Source: Herbaspirillum sp. DW155
GTDB taxonomy: Bacteria > Pseudomonadota > Gammaproteobacteria > Burkholderiales > Burkholderiaceae_D
NCBI RefSeq assembly: GCF_037076565.1
Contig: NZ_AP029028.1
Location: 2,790,001-2,854,000, forward strand
DNA: 64,000 bases
Direction of reading: 5' to 3'
Made by a program: the position numbers and the translations under genes. Positions within the stretch are counted from its first letter, which is position 1, and every line of letters begins with the position of its first letter. Shown here one piece after another: positions 1-6,495 of this stretch. The notes beneath the pieces are model-generated. The model saw only the letters and a list, made by a program, of their open reading frames with translations, did no database searches and had not been told where the DNA came from.

Positions 1-2
1 TG

Positions 3-344
3 TCCAAGCAACTGCTCCAAGAAACGGCATTGCAGCGGCAGCAGTTTCAACAGGAACAGAGCCGGCTGAGCTCACAGCTAAAATTTGCAGAGCGACGCAT
101 TTCGACGCTAGAAGAAGCTATTTCTCATGCCGAAGCGGACGCTGCTTCAGAACGCGATAAGCGACAGGCCGCCGTGGGTGAAGCCACCGCACTGAAGGCT
201 GTCAACGCAAGTCAGCGTTCCCAACTGGAAGAAATCATGCGCTCCACTCTGGCCAACGCTGCAACAACGCGGCACCGGCGCTCGCCAGCACCTGCCGAGC
301 CCCCAGGCAGCAAGCAGCCAGCACCCCGCCGCAAAGGCGGCTGA
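3..344 (+). CDS. C-terminal part of coiled-coil DNA-binding protein (TnpT/KfrA-like), cut by window edge
   Basis: The frame is open from the window's first bases, so the true start lies outside; a TTG at 30 is only an internal codon. The visible 113 residues are rich in Gln, Glu, Ala and Arg with heptad-like spacing, typical of a long coiled coil, and end in a basic, Pro-rich tail (PAPRRKGG). The stop is 2 nt before the start of the tyrosine recombinase gene, so the two are surely one operon. Coiled-coil proteins next to tyrosine recombinases occur as TnpT (cointegrate resolution helper) in Tn4651-type Tn3 transposons and as KfrA-like plasmid proteins. Which one this is cannot be decided without the N-terminal DNA-binding domain. 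Confidence 0.6.
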   Translation, partial: SKQLLQETALQRQQFQQEQSRLSSQLKFAERRISTLEEAISHAEADAASERDKRQAAVGEATALKAVNASQRSQLEEIMRSTLANAATTRHRRSPAPAEPPGSKQPAPRRKGG

Positions 345-346
345 TC

Positions 347-1834
347 ATGGCACGCTGGCTCGATCACGGCGTAACTCCACCAGCGCCACTGCCTGAAGAC
401 ACCGATGAGGCGTTGGCATATCTCACCCATGTGCTCGGGCACACCTGCTATGAACGCTGGACGCTGGCCAAGATAAAGCGTGCTTTTTCTTCGCTGGGGA
501 CGGCGAAGGTCGAGATGCGATCAGTATTTGATCTATTGCTCGATCATACCGAGGTCGTTGAGTGGTGGGAAAGTGGTCGCCTTCGCACTGCTGCAACGGA
601 TAACGCACCCAGTCCGCAAGATACATTGAACCGACTTCTTCGCACGTATCGTCGACGATTCCGGCATTGGGAACCCATACAGGTGCAGGCATCAGACTCT
701 GGCGATCACCAGAGATGGGTCGCGGCTATCGATCCCCAGCATGTCCGAACGCTCGTGGCCTGGCTTTCGCGTAGCGGGCGCTTTGTTAACCAAGAAGCTT
801 CCACGAATACGCTGGCGACCTTTGACGACTGCCAAGCGTTCTCCCTGTTTTTGCGTGACCGGGCAAGTCGCTCCCGGCATACTTTGCGTGCATATGCCGC
901 CGATCTACGACGCCTCATCAGCTGGTGCCGGGATCGGCAGATAGGACCGCTTTCCAACCTTACTCGTAACGATTTGCTGGCTTACCGCGATTCGTTATGC
1001 GTGGCCCGCATCAGCATCTCCGACCAAGGTCAGCAACGTGTTGTGGCGCCTAGTGAGCGCACGCAGGCGCGAGCACTGGCCGTCGTCGCTAGTCTCTATC
1101 AATATTGGTTCGATACCGGTTATCTCATCGCCAACCCAGCCTCTGGCTTGGTCACCGGCACGCAGGCCAGGAATGAGTTTTCTCCAAAACGATTTCTTTC
1201 CCCGACCGCACTCAATGCCTGCGACGCCTGGCTAGATACGCCAATCGAAGGAAAGACTGAGTTGGCACTCCTGCGCAGGCGTGCAATCTGGGTTCTGTAC
1301 CGTTATGGCGGAATTCGCCTTGCAGAACTGGCGTGGCATGTCGACACCAACTTGCCGCGTGTCGTTGTAGAGGATGACGGCAAATGGACGCTCTACGTCC
1401 ATGGCAAAGGCAATAAGGATCGGGCCATTCCATTACCGGATGTCGCGGCAAACGCCCTCACGACCTATCGCATTGCGCGCGGATTGACTGCGCAGCCTGC
1501 CGCCCACGAGGTGGCACCGCTAATCCATGGATTCAAAGGCGGCGCATTGCAGGAGAGCGGCTTGTACAGTGAGGTGAAGGCGATTTTTGAGGAAGTCGCC
1601 ACCACTCTTCGACCGAACGATGGCGCTCTGGCGTCGTTACTAGAGGCCGCTTCACCGCATTGGTTACGCCATGCGTATGCAAAGGCACTGGTGGTCGATC
1701 ACCAGGTGCCACTTCCAGTTGCGCAAGCTTTACTCGGCCATGCGTCTGTGCAAACGACTGCCAGCTATTCCAAGACAGATTTGGCCCAGTTGCGTAATTT
1801 CGTTGAGACCAGTTTTACTAACGGTGGCAAGTAA
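347..1834 (+). CDS. Tyrosine-type site-specific recombinase (TnpS/integrase-like)
   Basis: A 495-residue protein. An N-terminal extension of about 150 residues has no recognised function; a SAM-like core-binding domain follows at roughly 165-275, then the catalytic domain. The catalytic set is complete: Arg in GGIRLAEL (about 325), Lys in HGKGNKDR, His-x-x-Arg in PHWLRHAYA, His in LLGHAS and the Tyr nucleophile in TASYSKTD near the C-terminus. It should cut and rejoin DNA through a 3'-phosphotyrosine link. The partner coiled-coil gene upstream suggests a role in resolving transposon cointegrates, as TnpS does in Tn4651, although TnpS is shorter (about 320 residues). A genomic-island or plasmid integrase is the alternative. 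Confidence 0.85.
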   Translation: MARWLDHGVTPPAPLPEDTDEALAYLTHVLGHTCYERWTLAKIKRAFSSLGTAKVEMRSVFDLLLDHTEVVEWWESGRLRTAATDNAPSPQDTLNRLLRTYRRRFRHWEPIQVQASDSGDHQRWVAAIDPQHVRTLVAWLSRSGRFVNQEASTNTLATFDDCQAFSLFLRDRASRSRHTLRAYAADLRRLISWCRDRQIGPLSNLTRNDLLAYRDSLCVARISISDQGQQRVVAPSERTQARALAVVASLYQYWFDTGYLIANPASGLVTGTQARNEFSPKRFLSPTALNACDAWLDTPIEGKTELALLRRRAIWVLYRYGGIRLAELAWHVDTNLPRVVVEDDGKWTLYVHGKGNKDRAIPLPDVAANALTTYRIARGLTAQPAAHEVAPLIHGFKGGALQESGLYSEVKAIFEEVATTLRPNDGALASLLEAASPHWLRHAYAKALVVDHQVPLPVAQALLGHASVQTTASYSKTDLAQLRNFVETSFTNGGK

Positions 1835-2099
1835 GACTTCTAACAGCTCTATTGCCTACACCTTTAGCTCTATGCAAACGAAGCTCCACTGGATTCAGCA
1901 GGCAGCTCCCGGAATGCGTAGCAATTGGCTCTTGCATCATTGAGCGCATGGTGTTCGGGCAAATTTTTTCTTGTGAAACTCGTAGCGCAATAACTCATTA
2001 AGGCTTCGCTGAATTAGTAGTCGATTGCGCTGATGGTGCGAGAGATAGAGCACAACGTATTTCAATGCTGCGAGATTTCTACTTTTTTGCGCCCTTACT
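1835..2099. other. Non-coding junction downstream of recombinase
   Basis: No convincing gene. The stretch is AT-richer than its surroundings, lacks a clear hairpin terminator, and ends where the glutaminase remnant begins. It probably contains the boundary between the mobile element and chromosomal DNA, but I see no terminal inverted repeat here. Confidence 0.4.
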
Positions 2100-2390
2100 T
2101 CAGGCGAATACCGATAGCCCGGCCGTGTTCGACCTCAGTTCCAGCGCCTTCATTGCGCACACCGAATTACCTCGCGGGTCCAGTCGCGGCGACCAGGCGC
2201 AGATGCAGCCGCGCCCTGGGATCACCGACAGCACGCCGCCACCCACGCCGCTCTTGGTGGGCAGGCCAATGGCGAAGGCGGTCATGCCGGAATACTCATT
2301 GGTGCCGGTAGTGAGCATGAGCGCACACCGTCATGCGCGTGATGGTGGCCAGATGAGTGCGGCCAGGCATGACCGGCGTTCTCCTGGTGA
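2100..2390 (-). pseudogene. glsA: glsA remnant (C-terminal part of glutaminase, frameshifted)
   Basis: The minus strand encodes the C-terminal end of a serine-dependent glutaminase: MLTTGTNEYSG, then GLPTKSGVGGGVLSVIPG, then WSPRLDPRGNSV and a final LSVFA. The segment KSGVGGG followed by SPxLDxxGNS is the family's typical C-terminal signature. Immediately upstream (2318-2390) a second frame reads PVMPGRTHLATITRMTVCAH, which continues the same protein with a one-base shift. The remaining two thirds of the enzyme (Ser-x-x-Lys region) are absent. This is therefore a decayed chromosomal gene left beside the integrase junction and opposite the Fur-controlled operon. Confidence 0.75.
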
Positions 2391-2422
2391 TGCGGGTGGA
2401 GCGCTTTGTGCAGCAAGCGGAC

Positions 2423-2451
2423 TTGTCCAGCCGTCGCAGACTCCATATAAT
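2423..2451 (+). promoter_or_regulatory. Sigma-70-type promoter of the DUF3649-PepSY-DUF3325 operon
   Basis: TTGTCC at 2423-2428, a 17-nt spacer, and a perfect TATAAT at 2446-2451. It directly abuts the Fur box, so Fur binding would cover the -10 and start region. Confidence 0.65.
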
Positions 2452-2467
2452 TGATAATCATTATCAA
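2451..2467. promoter_or_regulatory. Fur box (perfect 17-bp palindrome)
   Basis: TTGATAAT-C-ATTATCAA is a perfect palindrome and matches the core of the Fur consensus (GATAAT-x-ATTATC). It starts on the last base of the -10 hexamer. This predicts iron-repressed expression of the genes starting at 2551. Confidence 0.85.
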
Positions 2468-2550
2468 ATAAATTGGGGGCTTGCCTGCGCCCGAGTCCGG
2501 CTGCAGCGTGGCTCCGCCTTCCGGCTTTCACTTTCATGGTGCCTGACAAA

Positions 2551-2847
2551 ATGACTTCTGCGGCCCCGTCCGGCTTGCGCTACCGGTTGGCCGTGCTCTC
2601 TCGCACGCTGGCTGCCGTGGGCGGCGGCTACGTGCTGACCACGCTGGCGACGATGGTGGCGGCGCGCTTCCTGCCCATGGGGCGGGCCGATGCGGTGATG
2701 ACGGCGACCATGTTGTCCTTTGCGGTCTTCACGTGTGCCGTGATCTGGGTCTTTGCGGCCCGCAGTGCCTGGCGCGCCTGGTACGGGCTGGCCTTGCCGG
2801 CCCTGGCGCTGGCGTTGCTGGCCTGGTTCGGACGGGTGCTGCCATGA
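2551..2847 (+). CDS. DUF3649 membrane protein, iron-uptake operon
   Basis: 98 residues with three hydrophobic segments (roughly 15-40, 45-65 and 70-95), matching the DUF3649 family that lies upstream of PepSY reductase-like proteins in Fur-regulated operons of beta- and gammaproteobacteria. Function unknown; it may assist siderophore handling at the inner membrane. Start uncertain: ATG 2551 (MTSAAPSG) or ATG 2536 in the same frame, neither with a strong ribosome site. The stop overlaps the next start in ATGA, so translation is probably coupled. Confidence 0.75.
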   Translation: MTSAAPSGLRYRLAVLSRTLAAVGGGYVLTTLATMVAARFLPMGRADAVMTATMLSFAVFTCAVIWVFAARSAWRAWYGLALPALALALLAWFGRVLP

Positions 2848-4493
2848 AGGAGGGATTGCGGCAGTCCATGGCCTGGTTGCACACCTGGTGCGGGCTGCTG
2901 GTGTGCTGGGTATTGTTGCTGGTGTTTGCCGGCGGCAGTGCCAGTTACTTCAAGGAAGAGATCAGCCTGTGGATGATGCCCGAGCTGCACGCCAGCGCCG
3001 CCGCGCCGGTAACGCAGGCCCAAGCGATCGAACGTGCAGCCGCTTATCTGCAGCAACGCGCGCCGCAGGCCGAGCGCTGGTTCATCACCTTGCCGGACGA
3101 ACGCAGCGTGGCCATGCGGGTCGGCTGGATCGCGCCGCCTGCTGCTGCCGGCAAGGAAGCAGCGAGTTCCCCGCGCAGCCGCTTCAAGAGCGAGCGTATC
3201 GATGCCGCCACCGGCCAGCCCTTGGCGCGGGTACGTGATACGCGGGGCGGCGAGTTCCTATATCGCCTGCATTTCGACCTGCATTACCTGCCGGTGCAGT
3301 GGGCACGTTGGATCGTGAGCGTGTGTGCGCTCTTCATGCTGGTGGCCATCGTCAGCGGCGTGATTACGCACCGGCGCATCTTCGCCGATTTTTTCACTTT
3401 CCGCCGCAACAAGGGCCAGCGCTCCTGGCTTGATGCGCACAACGCCACGGCAGTGCTGGCGCTGCCTTTCCACCTGATGATCACCTACACCGGGCTGATC
3501 ACGCTGATGTTCATGATCATGCCGTGGGGCGTGCAAAGCGCTTATCGCGACCAGGGCGGCGAGAAGGCCTTCTTCGAGGAAGTGTTTCCGGGCGGCGCCG
3601 GACGCGTCAAGGCGACGGGCGTGGCGGCGCCGCTGACCGCGCTGCCGGCCCTGGCCGAACGCGCGCGGCAGCACTGGCAAGGCGCACCGCTGGCGCTGGT
3701 GGTGGTCAACAACCCGGGTGATGCCAAGGCGACAGTGGTCGTCACGCGCCAGAAACTGGCCACACTTTCGTCACTGCAACCGGCGCTGTTCTTCGAGGGC
3801 GTCAGCGGACGTCAAGTGGCGGCGCTCGGTGAGGCAGTCAGCGCCACGGCGGTCACGCGCGGCGCTTTGGTCGGACTGCACCTGGCACATTTCGCCGATC
3901 CCTGGCTGCGTATGCTGTTCTTCCTGTGCGGGCTGTGCGGCTACCTGATGGTGGCCACCGGTGCCTTGCTGTGGGCCGTCAAGACGCGCCAGAAACAAGC
4001 CAAGGCCATCGCCGCTGGTGCCCGAGCCGGGTTCGGCCTGCGGCTGGTAGAGGCGCTCAACCTCGGTGCCATTGCCGGATTGCCGATCGCCTTCGCCAGC
4101 TACTTCTGGGCCAATCGCCTGCTGCCGGTGGAACTGGCGGGGCGCGCTCAGATGGAGATCCACCTGTTTTTTGCCGCCTGGGCGACCGCGGCGGTGCTGG
4201 CGCAGATCCGCCCCAGCCTGGGCATGTGGCGCTTGCAGCTGGGTGCAGGGGCAGCGCTGTTCCTGGGTCTGCCGGTGCTTAATGTGTTCACTACACATTC
4301 GCACCTGGGCGTGACGCTGCTGCAGGGGCGTGGGCCGTGGGCGGTAGCCGGATGCGATCTCACGCTGCTGGCGCTGGGATCGGCATTGGCGCTGGCCGCA
4401 CACCTGCTTGCACGGCGTCAGCGTGCGTCGCAGGAACGATCGGTGCCGGTGCGGCGCGCAGCGCATCCTGCAGTCGCGAAGGAAATCGCATGA
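2844..4493 (+). CDS. PepSY-associated transmembrane protein (ferric-siderophore reductase type)
   Basis: 549 residues. The N-terminus (SMAWLHTWCGLLVCWVLLLVF) is the typical first helix of PepSY_TM proteins, with His in WLHTW. It is followed by a periplasmic PepSY-like region, a helix around 155-180 ending in THRR, a segment WLDAHNATAVLALPFH with conserved His, a second periplasmic domain, and four to five further helices at the C-terminus. Family members (FoxB, FsrB, PiuB type) are inner-membrane proteins thought to reduce iron or release it from siderophores, with paired His residues as heme ligands. The gene is sandwiched by 4-nt overlaps between the DUF3649 and DUF3325 genes in a Fur-controlled operon. 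Confidence 0.85.
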   Translation: MKEGLRQSMAWLHTWCGLLVCWVLLLVFAGGSASYFKEEISLWMMPELHASAAAPVTQAQAIERAAAYLQQRAPQAERWFITLPDERSVAMRVGWIAPPAAAGKEAASSPRSRFKSERIDAATGQPLARVRDTRGGEFLYRLHFDLHYLPVQWARWIVSVCALFMLVAIVSGVITHRRIFADFFTFRRNKGQRSWLDAHNATAVLALPFHLMITYTGLITLMFMIMPWGVQSAYRDQGGEKAFFEEVFPGGAGRVKATGVAAPLTALPALAERARQHWQGAPLALVVVNNPGDAKATVVVTRQKLATLSSLQPALFFEGVSGRQVAALGEAVSATAVTRGALVGLHLAHFADPWLRMLFFLCGLCGYLMVATGALLWAVKTRQKQAKAIAAGARAGFGLRLVEALNLGAIAGLPIAFASYFWANRLLPVELAGRAQMEIHLFFAAWATAAVLAQIRPSLGMWRLQLGAGAALFLGLPVLNVFTTHSHLGVTLLQGRGPWAVAGCDLTLLALGSALALAAHLLARRQRASQERSVPVRRAAHPAVAKEIA

Positions 4494-4855
4494 GCGCCCC
4501 GGGCTTCCTGCTGGCGCTGGTGCTGGCTGGCGGCGCATGGAGCGCGCTGGCCATGGCGATGGATCGCCACTACGCCGATATCCACGGACGCGGCGTCGAA
4601 CCCGCGCCGCCGCTGCGCATGCGCTTGCGCGGCGCAGCCGTGCTGGGCTTGCTGGCCAGCCTGGCCCTCAACGTCCACATGCAGGGCTGGGGCGTCGGCC
4701 TGGTGGCTGAGCTGGGCGTGTTGACGCTGGCTGCGCTGTTGCTGGTACTGGCCGTGAGCTACTGGCCTGCGCGCCTGCCTGCGATAACGCGTGCGCTGCT
4801 GCTCGGCGCGCTGCCCCTGATGGTGTGGTGGGTGAGCGCAGTCACTCCTTTCTAA
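4490..4855 (+). CDS. DUF3325 membrane protein, iron-uptake operon
   Basis: 121 residues with about four hydrophobic helices and a conserved-looking MDRHYADIHGRG segment after helix 1, as in DUF3325 proteins. It overlaps the PepSY gene by ATGA and closes the operon. DUF3649-PepSY-DUF3325 triplets commonly accompany TonB siderophore receptors; here the receptor lies convergent at 6496-8724, separated by mobile-element debris. Molecular function unknown. Confidence 0.75.
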   Translation: MSAPGFLLALVLAGGAWSALAMAMDRHYADIHGRGVEPAPPLRMRLRGAAVLGLLASLALNVHMQGWGVGLVAELGVLTLAALLLVLAVSYWPARLPAITRALLLGALPLMVWWVSAVTPF

Positions 4856-5231
4856 TGGCCCGGCGATGTGTTGTGCGGGCATGCAGAAAGCGAGCGAATC
4901 TGCGCCGTCGGTTTGATTTGGATTAAGAAGCGCAGCGCTGAAATCGGGTCCGATCACACTTCCTCTCTGTTGTATTTGCGGGCTCCGGCAATATGTCTCA
5001 GCCTTTTTTTCATGCTGCACGTCGAGCTGACGCAGGTTCGGCGCTCGAAATCTTGCAGTGATTTTTTCCCGTTGACAAGCTTATGTTGGTGATGCAATGT
5101 CCCCATCCCCCCCGTGTCAGAATACTTGTCGCCCCAATAGGACCTGAGCCTTTAGCTCTGGTCGATTGATGGAGGTTGGTGGCGCCGTAGGCGCTGGCGC
5201 CACCCCGTCGTTTCTTTGGTTAGGGGGCGCG
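4856..5231. other. Non-coding; IS leader with long inverted repeat
   Basis: No gene recognised. A perfect 9-bp inverted repeat (GGTGGCGCC, 5178-5186; GGCGCCACC, 5196-5204) lies about 30 nt before the transposase fragment's ATG and may have been an attenuating hairpin of that IS. No terminal repeat of the IS could be assigned with certainty. Confidence 0.4.
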
Positions 5232-5655
5232 ATGAGAGAGAACAAATTGGCTCGATACCGACAAGCATTCAAGGACCGGGCGGTAGCGCGCATGCTGCCA
5301 CCCGAGAGCGCATCGCCTGAGGCGGTGGCGCGGGAGATCGGAGTTGGCGTGGATACGCTGGAGCGCTGGTGCTCGAAGTCGTTGTCCAGGCCGTCCAAGG
5401 AACGGATCTGGACGGCCGCAGCGCGGCTAGAAGCGGTGATCACGACCGCCGCAATGGATGAGGCCTAGCGCAGCGCCTGGTGTCATGAGAACGGCGTATA
5501 TCCCCAGCAGTTGCAGCAGTGGAAGTCAAACGCAACGCAGGCGCTGGCCGTTCCCGAGGAGGCGCGCGCGAGCCCGTCGCAGACGAGACAGGATCAGCGA
5601 CGCATCAAGGAACTAGAACGCGAGGTCCGGCGCAAGGACAAGGCCCTGGCGGAGA
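5232..5655 (+). pseudogene. Transposase OrfA remnant (IS3-like HTH protein)
   Basis: The frame opens with MRENKLARYRQAFKDRAVAR and continues through a helix-turn-helix (EAVAREIGVGVDTLERW) and a basic coiled coil (RRIKELEREVRRKDKALAE), the layout of an IS3-type OrfA. An in-frame TAG at 5466-5468 interrupts it in the middle. At 5656 the coding sequence stops matching the expected continuation, exactly where a Tn3-type terminal repeat starts with GGGG. So the gene carries a nonsense mutation and was also cut by a later transposon insertion. No OrfB is present. Confidence 0.75.
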
Positions 5656-5701
5656 GGGGTCATGCCGGGATAAGGCCGGAAATGACACACAATCCTGAAA
5701 G
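5656..5701 (+). repeat. Terminal inverted repeat of a Tn3-family element (Tn4651/Tn5041-like)
   Basis: The sequence starts GGGGTCATGCCGGGATAAGG and continues with GGAAATGACACAC. From memory this resembles the 46-47 bp ends of the Tn4651/Tn5041 group; I could not align it. It interrupts the transposase OrfA fragment at its outer GGGG edge. No inverted partner was seen in the window. Confidence 0.55.
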
Positions 5702-5713
5702 TGCTTAAGGTTG

Positions 5714-5744
5714 CCTTCTTTATGCCGTGGAAGCATAAAGAAGG
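5714..5744. repeat. Perfect 12-7-12 inverted repeat
   Basis: CCTTCTTTATGC (5714-5725), spacer CGTGGAA, GCATAAAGAAGG (5733-5744). Twelve-bp arms around a 7-bp centre is the geometry of a tyrosine-recombinase core site, and the site lies 12 bp inside the Tn4651-like end. A plain RNA hairpin is the alternative; no T-run follows. Confidence 0.6.
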
Positions 5745-6495
5745 TGCTAAATTGAACACTTATCAACCGGACATCCGCTGGGATATTTTCTCTTGAATCC
5801 CCGCGCTGAATCGCCCCCCATAGGGAGCCAGCCGAGATAAGGACACATTTTCGAGGCCGATCTGGGGCGGGCGATCGTGCGCGAGATAGGTCTCATGCGC
5901 CGCACTACGGTGACGCTAGCTGCCATGCCATAAGGAGTAGGCTGCGGGTGCGAGTTATGTTTGCGGGTGTGGTGGAATTGGGGTCACCACAGAATTCGGA
6001 AAAAATCGTACGCTAAGGTTTTGAACCACTGATAGCGCCCGCAACGTTGCGCTATTACGAGAAATCGTAAGGTTACGAATTCTCGTCCTCGTACACGCCG
6101 CGGCCAACTACTACGGCTTTTCCCCGCTGCGTAGTGGCCTGAAGTGCCCCGCTTCTAGCCGACGGGCCTGGCGCCAGACGTAATCCCCCGTCAGGTTGAA
6201 GGCCGGCGTGGTGCGCTACTACCGGCGGCATGCCAAGGAACTGGAGGGCTGGCCCAGCGTGTCGATGCGTTGGTGATTTCGACGGCCATCCGCAGCATGG
6301 GCGAACGTCGCGCTATTGCCGACCATCCGCTCTCGCCCAAGCTATTCATCGAGGAAATGCTGATCGCCTACGCCGCGCTTCGACTGAGGCAGCGCCGCCC
6401 GGTGCCGGCGCCCATGCAACCACGCCTGCTGTCCTCGTTGAGGTGCAGGCGTTTTGCTGTCGGCCTGCAGCGCGCAGGCCGGTTGGCGATGCGGC
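5745..6495. other. Decayed mobile-element debris, no intact gene
   Basis: Short unrelated coding scraps in several frames. One, around 6198-6410, reads [14 protein letters not shown] in one frame and, after a shift near 6245, LAQRVDALVISTAIRSMGERR and DHPLSPKLFIEEMLIAYAALRLR in another. It looks like a single frameshifted protein that I cannot name. A Tn21-type terminal repeat sits at 5980-6017. Confidence 0.5.
5980..6017 (+). repeat. Tn21/Tn501-type 38-bp terminal inverted repeat (solo)
   Basis: Starts GGGGTCACCACAGAATTCGG and ends CGTACGCTAAG. The 38-bp length, the 5' GGGG and the inner CGCTAAG are characteristic of the Tn21 subgroup of Tn3 transposons. The outer edge faces left. No matching right end or Tn21-type resolvase is visible, so this is a left-over end. 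Confidence 0.75.
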
